Shown in pieces: positions 1 through 5,862 of a DNA stretch of 9,557 nucleotides. Made by a program: the position numbers and the translations under genes. Every line of letters starts with the position of its first letter. Position 1 is the stretch's first letter. The notes beneath the pieces are model-generated. The model was given only the letters and a program-made list of their open reading frames with translations. It ran no database searches and was not told the DNA's origin. The stretch is from Ktedonobacteraceae bacterium (GTDB taxonomy: Bacteria > Chloroflexota > Ktedonobacteria > Ktedonobacterales > Ktedonobacteraceae): NCBI GenBank assembly GCA_017354095.1, contig JAFMRP010000117.1, forward strand, positions 1-9,557. The letters run 5' to 3'.

Positions 1-689
1 TTCAAGAATACAGCCGGCTGGTCTTCCATACCATTTATGGTCTGACCGGCGATTGGGAGGAAAGCCAGGATCTTACCCAGGATACCTTCCACCAGGCTTT
101 CAAAGGTCTCGCTGCCGCTCAAGCAGTGAGTGGAGAGCGCTTTCACGCCAAAGCATGGCTGCTGCGCATCGCGCTCAATACCGTGCGCATGCAGCGCCGA
201 CGCCGCAACATCTTTAGCTTCATCCCCTTCTCGCATATGCACGAGGGGAAGCAGCAAGATCCCGAAGGGAAACGGCAGCAAGAAGCTGAGATCAAAGCCC
301 TGCCGGTGCAGCCAGCAGGCTACGGCGCCGTGGAGCAGGATGACCCGGCTGAACTGATCGCCGAGCAGGACGCAGTACAGCGCACACTGGTCCGCTTGCC
401 AGAAAACCTGCGCCTCTGCCTCTTGCTCTCCATTATCGGCGGGCTTTCAACGGCGGAAATAGCCGCCACACTGCATCTCAACGAGGCAGCAGTTCGCCAG
501 CGCCTGGCTCGCGCCCGCAAACAATTTCAACGTCTTTACGCTTATGAAAACGGCGAAGAACTGGTTGAACCAGTACATTCTCCACTTCAGAGCCGGCAGG
601 AGGAGAGGGAAACCCCTGACCAACCATTGTCAGCGCAGCAGCTGCGTCTGACCACACAGCCTCCTGCTATACGGAGCAGTTATGCATAA
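1..689 (+). CDS. ECF-family RNA polymerase sigma factor, 5' partial
   Basis: Sigma-70 family, extracytoplasmic-function type: directs RNA polymerase to a stress or signal regulon. The reading frame is open from base 3 (228 residues visible), so the gene begins left of the window; the GTG at 126 is internal and not the start. Residues encoded before it carry region 2 (GDWEESQDLTQDTFHQAFKGL, matching the usual D-x-x-Q-D-x-F core), followed by the region 2.4-like stretch AKAWLLRIALNTVRMQRRRR at about 49-69. Region 4 lies at about 117-179, with the helix-turn-helix LSTAEIAATLHLNEAAVRQRL and the RARKQF tail. Between them is an unusually long polar linker of about 45 residues, and after region 4 there is a further tail of nearly 50 residues. 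The stop overlaps the start of the next gene by 8 bp, which suggests coupled translation with a possible regulator. Confidence 0.93.
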   Translation, partial: QEYSRLVFHTIYGLTGDWEESQDLTQDTFHQAFKGLAAAQAVSGERFHAKAWLLRIALNTVRMQRRRRNIFSFIPFSHMHEGKQQDPEGKRQQEAEIKALPVQPAGYGAVEQDDPAELIAEQDAVQRTLVRLPENLRLCLLLSIIGGLSTAEIAATLHLNEAAVRQRLARARKQFQRLYAYENGEELVEPVHSPLQSRQEERETPDQPLSAQQLRLTTQPPAIRSSYA

Positions 690-966
690 CGATTCGATTG
701 AAACGTTGCTGTTACGCCATTATGGCAGCGCGGCGCCCACGCCACCCGCCCTGGAACAGCGCCTCCTGAGGGGAGCATACCAGGACAAACAGGAATTGCG
801 CCGGCAACAGCAGGTCGCCACTCGCATACGCGAGTATCGGCTCAGTCGTAGACGCGCGGTTCGACTGGTGGCCATCGGATCAGCCGGGCTGGGCCTCCTT
901 AGCGTCGCTCTGGAGAGCGTCAACGCTATCATGGGCCCGGATGCCTCACAGCCGGCACACTCATAA
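682..966 (+). CDS. small single-TM protein, possible anti-sigma partner
   Basis: 94 residues. The ATG at 682 overlaps the sigma gene stop (ATGCATAA), and GGAG at 673-676 sits 5 bases before it, so the start is well supported. The N-terminal half is soluble and rich in Arg and Gln (residues 20-58, with PPALEQRLLRG and an RRQQQ helix). It is followed by one hydrophobic segment at about 59-83 and a short tail. A soluble N-terminus, one TM segment and overlap with an ECF sigma gene is the layout of many membrane anti-sigma factors. The zinc-binding HxxxCxxC motif of the common ZAS domain is absent, however, and the protein is short. I do not recognise a family; the anti-sigma role is inferred only from position and topology. 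It could instead be an unrelated membrane protein. Confidence 0.75.
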   Translation: MHNDSIETLLLRHYGSAAPTPPALEQRLLRGAYQDKQELRRQQQVATRIREYRLSRRRAVRLVAIGSAGLGLLSVALESVNAIMGPDASQPAHS

Positions 967-990
967 AAAAACAAGGCTGCGCAAACAGCT

Positions 991-1020
991 GTGACACAAC
1001 TATAAGAAATGTAGTATCAT
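991..1020 (+). promoter_or_regulatory. candidate sigma-70 promoter for tatA-tatC
   Basis: GTGACA at 991-996 (5 of 6 to TTGACA) and TATCAT at 1015-1020 (5 of 6 to TATAAT) are separated by 18 bases. This predicts transcription starting near 1027, about 30 bases before the tatA ATG at 1059. It lies in the gap after the 94-residue gene, so tat expression would not depend on the sigma operon. Confidence 0.5.
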
Positions 1021-1058
1021 AACAGTGGCGGATGCCAGAAACGGAAAGGACAAATCTC

Positions 1059-1337
1059 ATGTTTGGACATGGTTGGGAAATCGTTGTTATTCTTGCCATC
1101 GCCTTGCTCATCTTTGGCCCGAAAAAACTGCCTGAGATGGGTTCAGCTATCGGCAAAAGCATCAAAGAATTCAAAAAAGGCATGGATGGGCTGACCGGCA
1201 ACAACAAAGAGCCAGAGGAAGCAAAGCCCACAACCTATAACGCTATCCCCAAAAACACCAGCGCCAGCGAAGTCACAGGCGAAGAGTTGAAAGCCAGCGA
1301 CTTCCAGGCCAAAAATAGCGAAGCCAAAGTCGAGTAG
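1059..1337 (+). CDS. tatA: Sec-independent protein translocase subunit TatA
   Basis: Pore-forming subunit of the twin-arginine translocase, which moves folded proteins across the cytoplasmic membrane using the proton motive force. The 92-residue product starts MFGHGWEIVVILAIALLIFGPKKLPE: a short N-terminal TM helix (about 6-18), the hallmark FGPKKLPE hinge (19-26), an amphipathic helix (about 24-42) and a polar, charged tail. The upstream in-frame ATG at 1032 would add nine residues before the normal TatA N-terminus. The ATG at 1059 has AAAGGA (1045-1050) at 8 bases and gives the family-typical beginning, so it is preferred. tatC follows after 36 bp and no tatB is visible, so this is probably a two-component TatAC system in which TatA also serves the TatB role. 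Confidence 0.95.
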   Translation: MFGHGWEIVVILAIALLIFGPKKLPEMGSAIGKSIKEFKKGMDGLTGNNKEPEEAKPTTYNAIPKNTSASEVTGEELKASDFQAKNSEAKVE

Positions 1338-1373
1338 TAGTGCAGGTCCCCATCACCGTGCTGGAGAATATTC

Positions 1374-2174
1374 ATGGCAACTGGTAACATAGACCAAGAC
1401 CAGATGTCAGCACAGGATACTATACTCGAAGAGGAAGAAGAGACTGAGGGTATGACCCTGGTCGAGCATCTGGAAGAGCTGCGCTGGCGCATCATCAAAT
1501 CGCTGCTCGCCATCGCGGTAGGCGCTATCGTCGCCTTCATCTTCCGCGAGCCGATCATGCAATTCTTGCAGAGCCCGCTGCCGAAGTTGGCTAATCAGTT
1601 TGGCGGCCCTGGTCATGGCCTGACGGTAACAGGTATTGGCGAGGGTTTCACAGTAACGCTGCTGGTCTCTCTGGCCGCCGGCTTCATCATTGCGCTGCCA
1701 GTCACGCTCTATCAGACCTGGGCCTTTATCTCGCCCGGCCTGTATGAGCGCGAGAAGAAGCATGCTGTGCCTTTCATTCTACTGGGCATCGCGCTCTTTG
1801 TCGCGGGCATCTCGCTCGGCTTCTTTGTACTGCGTTACCCGGTCGAGTGGCTGGTCAGCTTTGCTTCAAGCAGTTTCAATGAGCTGATCACGGCTGGCAG
1901 CTACTTCCACTTCGTAGCTTTCTTCCTGCTCGCCTTCGGCGTAATCTTTGAACTACCTCTTGTGCTGACTTTTCTGGCCAGGATCGAGTTGATCACGGTC
2001 GACACACTGAAAAAGAAGCGCTCTGTAGCACACATCGGCATGTGGCTCGCGGCGGCATTCATTATGCCGGGCGCGGACCCCTATAGCCCGATTATCCTGG
2101 GCGTAGCGATGTCGTGTCTCTACGAGCTCACCATTCTCTTCATCAAATTCTTTATTAAACCAGAAGAGGCATAG
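1374..2174 (+). CDS. tatC: Sec-independent protein translocase subunit TatC
   Basis: Six-TM receptor subunit that recognises the twin-arginine signal peptide and nucleates TatA assembly. Of 266 residues, the first 26 are an extension with an acidic run (EEEEETEG) ahead of the conserved MTLVEHLEELRWRII (27-41), whose HLEELR is the family hallmark. Other conserved sites: YQTWAFISPGLYEREKKH (113-130); FGVIFELP (188-195), where E193 matches the E. coli E170 membrane glutamate; and MPGADPYSPI (231-240) leading to LYE (249-251). The ATG has GGAG (1363-1366) 7 bases upstream. If translation instead began at M27 the acidic extension would be lost, but the SD favours 1374. Cotranscribed with tatA and closed by a strong hairpin directly at the stop codon. 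Confidence 0.97.
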   Translation: MATGNIDQDQMSAQDTILEEEEETEGMTLVEHLEELRWRIIKSLLAIAVGAIVAFIFREPIMQFLQSPLPKLANQFGGPGHGLTVTGIGEGFTVTLLVSLAAGFIIALPVTLYQTWAFISPGLYEREKKHAVPFILLGIALFVAGISLGFFVLRYPVEWLVSFASSSFNELITAGSYFHFVAFFLLAFGVIFELPLVLTFLARIELITVDTLKKKRSVAHIGMWLAAAFIMPGADPYSPIILGVAMSCLYELTILFIKFFIKPEEA

Positions 2175-2232
2175 TAAAAGCGCATGCCGCCAGCGATAAC
2201 CATCGCTGCCACGGCATGTGCCTTGCTTTTAC
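2174..2232. terminator. bidirectional terminator between tatC and the MFS gene
   Basis: Long imperfect inverted repeat. The left arm GTAAAAGC...GCATGCCG...CAGCGAT (2174-2197) pairs with ATCGCTG...CGGCATG...GCTTTTAC (2202-2232) around a 4-base AACC loop. The outer ends give GCTTTTAC on both strands, so it can end transcripts of both convergent genes. The left arm begins at the last base of the tatC stop codon, and the right arm ends 3 bp from the MFS stop. Confidence 0.8.
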
Positions 2233-2234
2233 CG

Positions 2235-3614
2235 CTACTCTGACCTGCTTAACACACCGGCTTCTTCGTTCGAGCGCCTCTCTACTTCCTCTCCTGCCCT
2301 CCTGCCACTGAAACGGCCCCAGAACAGCCCTATCGCCAGCAGATACAGAATTGCCGCGATGATAAACACAGGCGAAAAGCCCGCACGTGCGATGATCAGG
2401 CCACCCAGCGGCGTGCTGAGCGCTACCGTGACCTGTCTTGCCGTCTGATAGCTGCTGTTCGCCAGGCCGCGATGCTGCTTCTGCACCACCTCCATAGAAT
2501 AGACCTGCAAAAGACCCTCGGTCATATCCATTGCTCCCTGGCGCAAAGGATAGAGCAGCGCAATCAGTGGTAACCAGCTGACCAGCCCGATGATCAGCAT
2601 CAGTGGTATGCTCAGCAGCCGCGTCAGAGCTATAGCGTTTATCTTACCAATGCGCAGCGCCAGCAAAGGTGCCAGCAGTGTCAGCAGAGCATTGAGCGCA
2701 TTCGCCAGTCCATCAATCACGCCAAAGAGAGCCGAGGAAGCGCCCAGATGCTGCACAAAATACAGGTTGAAGTAGGGGATGAAGAGACCAGCCCCCAGGC
2801 CGATCAGCGCCTGCACAGCAATCAGCGCGGCCAGTGGACTGGTCAGCCAGCCAATCACCTGCGCCGGGGAAAATACACGCACACGAGCCAGCACGGTCCG
2901 TGCATTTTCACGCAGCGCTATAGAAGGCGTCCCGCCCGTACGCGCAGATCTGACCGGGCGATCATCGCTCATCATAAAAAGCGGAATAAAGCTCGGCGCA
3001 GAGATAATGCCAGCGATAAGGAGGGCAAGCTGGTACGATCGTGCCAGGGGCTGGTTGATCAGCACATTACTTAATGGCTCAGGCAGCGGAGCCATGGCCA
3101 GAGGCCAGTTGCGCAGCCAGACGGGCAGCGCCCCGCCGATGAATTCCCCCAGCACAGTGGTTACCAGGAGGAGGACGATATTCAGGCTAAAAAGCTGAGG
3201 ACGCTCGGCGGGAGTGCTGTTGGCTGTCAGGAAAGGTGCGTTGACCACCAGCACAAAAGCGCCGCCTACGCCAACCAGGAAGGAGCTGACCAGCAGAGGC
3301 AGCGGGTCGCGCAGAAGAAACTGGCCGGCTCCGGCAAAACCAATCAGTACGCTGGCCCAGATCAGAATAAACTTGCCCCCAAACAGATCCACGCAAACCC
3401 CGGCAGGGAAAATAGCCAGCGCCGCGCCCAGTGTCGCAACAAAGAGTACCAGGCCAATCAGGTCTGTGCTATAGCCCAATGAGGCAAGATAGAGGTTATA
3501 GAGCACCAGTACGATGCCAATGGTAACGCCGCTAAGCGCGTTGCTAATGAGATAGAGCCGGGCGTTGCGCTGGAAACGCCCAAAAGCATGTATATATTCA
3601 GCGAGAAGACGCAT
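2235..3614 (-). CDS. MFS family transporter, substrate unknown
   Basis: 459-residue polytopic membrane protein of the major facilitator superfamily: secondary transporter or drug/metabolite exporter in the cytoplasmic membrane. About twelve hydrophobic segments in two halves are split by a polar loop at about 214-245 (DDRPVRSARTGGTPSIALRENARTV). The motif A-like loop after TM2 reads AGVCVDLFGGKF (71-82), with the expected G72, D76, G79 and K81. The N-terminus begins RLLAEYIHAFGRFQRNARLYLISNALSG and the C-terminus is a charged tail. The start overlaps the upstream gene by 17 bp and has no good Shine-Dalgarno, consistent with translational coupling to it. Nothing in the sequence fixes the substrate; an efflux role is a guess. 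Confidence 0.9.
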   Translation of the reverse strand: MRLLAEYIHAFGRFQRNARLYLISNALSGVTIGIVLVLYNLYLASLGYSTDLIGLVLFVATLGAALAIFPAGVCVDLFGGKFILIWASVLIGFAGAGQFLLRDPLPLLVSSFLVGVGGAFVLVVNAPFLTANSTPAERPQLFSLNIVLLLVTTVLGEFIGGALPVWLRNWPLAMAPLPEPLSNVLINQPLARSYQLALLIAGIISAPSFIPLFMMSDDRPVRSARTGGTPSIALRENARTVLARVRVFSPAQVIGWLTSPLAALIAVQALIGLGAGLFIPYFNLYFVQHLGASSALFGVIDGLANALNALLTLLAPLLALRIGKINAIALTRLLSIPLMLIIGLVSWLPLIALLYPLRQGAMDMTEGLLQVYSMEVVQKQHRGLANSSYQTARQVTVALSTPLGGLIIARAGFSPVFIIAAILYLLAIGLFWGRFSGRRAGEEVERRSNEEAGVLSRSE

Positions 3615-4182
3615 GTTTTAGCTGGCCGGATGGAACAGTCTGCTCATAGCCCTCACTGGCTGGCGGCTCAACCGGCTCCTCAGGCGAGCTCTCTTGCATT
3701 AGCTCGCGATAGCCGGGACTCTTAGAAGCGAGATCTTGACCATGCGGCCGGCGCTCACGTACCAGCAGACCAGGCATGAGGAACGCTTTCACGATAGTCT
3801 TTGCCTGCACGGTGCGAGCGCGAAATTCGATGACCGCGTCGGCTACACGCCCACTCACCTGCTCTACCTTCTCATCAGCCTTGCGCACGTTTACCGGGAT
3901 CGCGGCAGCGACTTTTATAGCCGCACCCTCATCCTCCGCAGGCGGCACACCCTTCATAGCAGATTCGCTGGCCTCGTTGACCGCCACAACACGGGGGCGT
4001 ATCTTCTTAATCACCTCAGATTTCCCGCGCAGCCAGGCAAACAGGAAGGCCATCACCAGGTTCAGCGCAACGGAAAGCAGGACAAAGATCGAGAGAAACA
4101 GCAGGATCACAATGGCGGCTACCTGTCCCCCCACCTCTATCCACTGCGGCACTGGATATACATCAAGCACTATGAGGTTCAT
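3598..4182 (-). CDS. membrane-anchored hypothetical protein with long cytoplasmic tail
   Basis: 194 residues, no family recognised with confidence. A hydrophobic block at about 20-51 (VAAIVILLFLSIFVLLSVALNLVMAFLFAW) is one long TM helix or a tight hairpin. After it come a basic stretch (RGKSEVIKKIRPR), a predicted amphipathic region at about 85-135 with heptad-like spacing (VRKADEKVEQVSGRVADAVIEFRARTVQAKTIVKAF), and a Pro/Glu-rich, probably disordered tail. The layout recalls DUF948/YtxH-like small membrane proteins, as does its neighbour, but this is resemblance only. Its ATG shares one base with the upstream stop (TGATG), and its own end runs into the MFS start, so the three genes form one translationally coupled unit. 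Confidence 0.8.
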   Translation of the reverse strand: MNLIVLDVYPVPQWIEVGGQVAAIVILLFLSIFVLLSVALNLVMAFLFAWLRGKSEVIKKIRPRVVAVNEASESAMKGVPPAEDEGAAIKVAAAIPVNVRKADEKVEQVSGRVADAVIEFRARTVQAKTIVKAFLMPGLLVRERRPHGQDLASKSPGYRELMQESSPEEPVEPPASEGYEQTVPSGQLKHASSR

Positions 4183-4661
4183 CAGTCTTCTCCTCTAGCC
4201 GCCTCCGCTGCAGCCATCTGTTGCTTGCGCCGTTCCTGCGCACGGCTACGCGTTCGCCCCTGGCCAAAGAAGACCCTCAGCATCTGCTGAGTGGCGACCA
4301 GGCCGGCCACAACACGAACGCTCGGTGCAAGCGCGAACTCTTTTGCCAGCCGTGCGGTAGCGCCAACTGTAGTCACCGTCTGACCCGCTGTCTTCGCCGT
4401 ATCTTTCACAATCCCCACTGTATCCTGCACCGAGGCCACCAGGGGCTGCATCTCATCACGCACCAGAAGAATCGTTCGAATCAGAGAAAAGATCGAATAT
4501 ACCTGGAAAATCGTTGCAATAATCATCAGCGCGGCCAGCAACATCAGGAAGATATAGAGCGTAGACAGGAGCACACCGAAGACCCCGGCAACGATGATAC
4601 CCACAATCAATATGATAAGGAATATTATGGCCCCAAGCGCAACCTTCCTCGCAGCTTGCAT
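4182..4661 (-). CDS. two-TM hypothetical protein, DUF948-like
   Basis: 159 residues. Two TM helices lie at about 8-31 and 33-55. A helical, amphipathic stretch follows at about 70-110 (VQDTVGIVKDTAKTAGQTVTTVGATARLAKEF), whose repeated D/T-x-x-x-T pattern is like that of DUF948 proteins, then a strongly basic region (GRTRSRAQERRKQQ). The start has GGGAGG about 6 bases upstream (complement of 4668-4673) and a TATAAT box about 40 bases away, so it is the first gene of the 4661-2235 unit. Function unknown; a structural or envelope-stress role is only suggested by similarity in shape. Confidence 0.82.
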   Translation of the reverse strand: MQAARKVALGAIIFLIILIVGIIVAGVFGVLLSTLYIFLMLLAALMIIATIFQVYSIFSLIRTILLVRDEMQPLVASVQDTVGIVKDTAKTAGQTVTTVGATARLAKEFALAPSVRVVAGLVATQQMLRVFFGQGRTRSRAQERRKQQMAAAEAARGED

Positions 4662-4700
4662 ACGATGCCTCCCGCTAAAATTCTAAAATCATTCAAATTC

Positions 4701-4706
4701 ATTATA
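4701..4706 (-). promoter_or_regulatory. candidate -10 box for the DUF948-like/MFS unit
   Basis: A consensus TATAAT reads on the minus strand here, about 40 bases upstream of the ATG at 4661. The -35 at 17 bp spacing would be TTTAAG, a poor match, so this promoter may need an activator or an alternative sigma factor. Flanking DNA (4680-4760) is clearly AT-rich compared with the genes. Confidence 0.45.
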
Positions 4707-4837
4707 ACGCATAAGAAACAATACTTAAAAGATCTCCCGTGGCCTCTAGAGTATGCGAAGGCTTTTTCCTTGCCACCTCACAAAACTGGCTATTCATTTT
4801 ACACCATTCAACAAAACAGCTCAATCGCAACAGACAG

Positions 4838-4871
4838 GAAAAAAAGAAAAAGTCCCGCAGAACCGCGGGAC
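4838..4871 (-). terminator. intrinsic terminator after the GlsB-like gene
   Basis: On the minus strand GTCCCGC (complement of 4865-4871) and GCGGGAC (complement of 4852-4858) form a perfect 7-bp GC-rich stem with a 6-base loop. It is followed directly by ACTTTTTCTTTTTTTCC. It lies 20 bp after the stop at 4891 and isolates that gene from the downstream unit. Confidence 0.88.
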
Positions 4872-4890
4872 CGAAAACTGCTGCATGACG

Positions 4891-5226
4891 CTATGCAGTT
4901 CGATAGTGCCGCCTGGTAAGGCCATAGGTGAGCATATGCCAGATGGTGACGAAGAGTATCGCGCCAATCAAAGCTCGAACCAGTGGGACACCAAACAGCA
5001 TGATGTCGCCCACGCCGGTAATGACGATAACCTGCGTCATCAGCCAGATGCCAACAAGGGCCGCGATAACGGCGCCAATAATCCCAAAGGGGATACGCCA
5101 GCCTACGATGTACTCGGCGATCAGACCAACGATCCCGGCCACCAGCAGGTAGACGACAAAGTTCAGTCCAACGTGCCAGATATTGCCACCAATCTGAATA
5201 GTAATTTCATCGGCAAGTATCAGCAT
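4891..5226 (-). CDS. GlsB/YeaQ/YmgE-like (transglycosylase-associated) membrane protein
   Basis: 111-residue integral membrane protein with three hydrophobic helices at about 20-41, 47-68 and 78-100. The Gly-rich core GIVGLIAEYIVGWRIPFGIIGAVIAALVGIWL (31-62) matches the G-x-x-A-x-x-I-x-x-x-x-x-P-x-G-x-x-G-x-x-x-G-x-x-x-G pattern of the Transgly_assoc family. Members are small, often stress-induced membrane proteins of unclear biochemistry. At 111 residues it is somewhat longer than the usual 80-90, with an added third helix and basic tail (TRRHYRTA). AGGAAGGA sits 7 bases before the ATG. It is monocistronic: its own terminator follows, and the gene upstream is divergent. Confidence 0.8.
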   Translation of the reverse strand: MLILADEITIQIGGNIWHVGLNFVVYLLVAGIVGLIAEYIVGWRIPFGIIGAVIAALVGIWLMTQVIVITGVGDIMLFGVPLVRALIGAILFVTIWHMLTYGLTRRHYRTA

Positions 5227-5423
5227 AGTTTATTCCTTCCTGTACTCTATATAGCCATCGTTCTGGATATCAATCTCGCGAGACGCGCTATCTACCCAGA
5301 GACAGCGCCTCTTTTAATACGTAGCGAGCTTACCGGAAAGTTTCGTTTTCGCGCTTCCTCATTGTTCTATCCCTCGATTTCCGCGAGACTTTGTCCGGAC
5401 ACTGCAGGTAGAAAGTAAAGGTC

Positions 5424-5471
5424 GACAGCTATGCTATAATCAGCTCTAGTACCATCAAATAGAGAGCTGTC
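5424..5471 (+). promoter_or_regulatory. extended -10 promoter framed by CAGCT repeats
   Basis: TGcTATAAT at 5432-5440 is a full extended -10 element; there is no -35 of note. It is flanked by CAGCT at 5427-5430 (with the T of the arm) and again at 5441-5445. GACAGCT (5424-5430) is inverted as AGCTGTC (5465-5471), and CAGCTCT (5441-5447) as AGAGCTG (5463-5469). The two pairings are mutually exclusive. This is a likely start point, near 5447, for a long leader of the rhomboid gene or for a separate small RNA, and the repeats could be operator half-sites. Confidence 0.5.
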
Positions 5472-5499
5472 AGAAGCCGGACACGAGCGAATAACAACA

Positions 5500-5515
5500 T
5501 TCAGAGTACCCTGAA
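5500..5515. promoter_or_regulatory. 16-bp dyad, possible operator
   Basis: TTCAGAGTACCCTGAA is symmetric at 14 of 16 positions around a GTAC centre. It lies about 55 bp downstream of the extended -10 promoter, a plausible position for a dimeric repressor. No known regulator motif is recognised. Confidence 0.3.
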
Positions 5516-5558
5516 CGTAAATGATATAGATGAATTGCTTTACGGCAGGCTTCCGGGG

Positions 5559-5577
5559 ATGATGGAATAGCCATCAT
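5559..5577 (+). other. hairpin in the rhomboid upstream region
   Basis: ATGATGG (5559-5565), AATAG loop, CCATCAT (5571-5577): a perfect 7-bp stem. There is no T-run after it on either strand, so it is not an intrinsic terminator. If transcribed from the 5432 promoter it would lie within the leader RNA. Confidence 0.35.
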
Positions 5578-5714
5578 GGCACATGTGTTGATAATAGTAA
5601 TGATATTCGCTCCACCTGCCACATGCATCCCGCATACGTACTGCTTTTCAGGTATGTGAATACGCTCGATTTTTATCATATTTGTTCGTTTTCATAGATT
5701 ACAAATTGTCGAAT

Positions 5715-5790
5715 GAGGGAAACCACCGTTGATAAAAGCGTGCTGAAAGCACTTTCTTCAGAGCGCCGAATTGGTGGGGATATTTTCCTC
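5715..5790 (+). promoter_or_regulatory. long-range stem in the rhomboid 5' leader
   Basis: GAGGgAAACCACC (5715-5727) can pair with GGTGG (5773-5777) and TTTTCCTC (5783-5790), closing a domain of about 75 nt. Inside it is a small hairpin, GTGCT-GAA-AGCAC (5740-5752). A further mini-hairpin, GGAC-GGGT-GTCC (5813-5824), lies nearer the gene. The domain ends about 60 bases before the rhomboid SD. It matches no riboswitch consensus I know; it could be a structured leader or chance pairing. Confidence 0.35.
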
Positions 5791-5862
5791 AACACGCTCC
5801 ATCTCCATGCAGGGACGGGTGTCCGGGAGAGAGTGGTGCCCCTATAATATGGAGGAGAACCT

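Larger units (their letters stand above)
5227..5862. other. divergent regulatory region, about 635 bp, no credible gene
   Basis: Lies between two genes transcribed apart. The only ORF of any length (5470-5679, minus) has no Shine-Dalgarno and odd Ile/Cys-rich composition, so I do not call it. Weak minus-strand promoter elements for the GlsB-like gene (TTGATA, then TAGAGT 18 bases on) lie near 5244-5273. A 10-bp palindrome TCTCGCGAGA lies at 5274-5283, and CGCGAGAC recurs at 5278-5285 and 5382-5389. CCGGACAC appears at about 5395-5402 and 5477-5484, and inverted at about 5819-5826. Individual promoter and hairpin elements are listed separately. Confidence 0.6.

Noticed and set aside
961..1000. 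Minus-strand hairpin GCTG/CAGC with a T7 tail after it
   Set aside because: Only a four-base stem, and no minus-strand gene would use it.
3736..4290. 184-residue + strand ORF
   Set aside because: Antisense shadow of the two membrane protein genes; low-complexity His/Arg-rich translation and no ribosome site.
5274..5283. TCTCGCGAGA palindrome as an operator
   Set aside because: Ten-base palindromes are expected several times by chance in a window this size, and the position alone does not single it out.
5470..5679. 69-residue minus-strand ORF in the divergent region
   Set aside because: No Shine-Dalgarno before the ATG, Ile/Cys-rich and unlike neighbouring proteins, and it crosses the dyad and hairpin elements.
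5843..5848. TATAAT just before the rhomboid ribosome site as a promoter
   Set aside because: A start from it would fall within or after the Shine-Dalgarno sequence, and there is no matching -35; likely chance.
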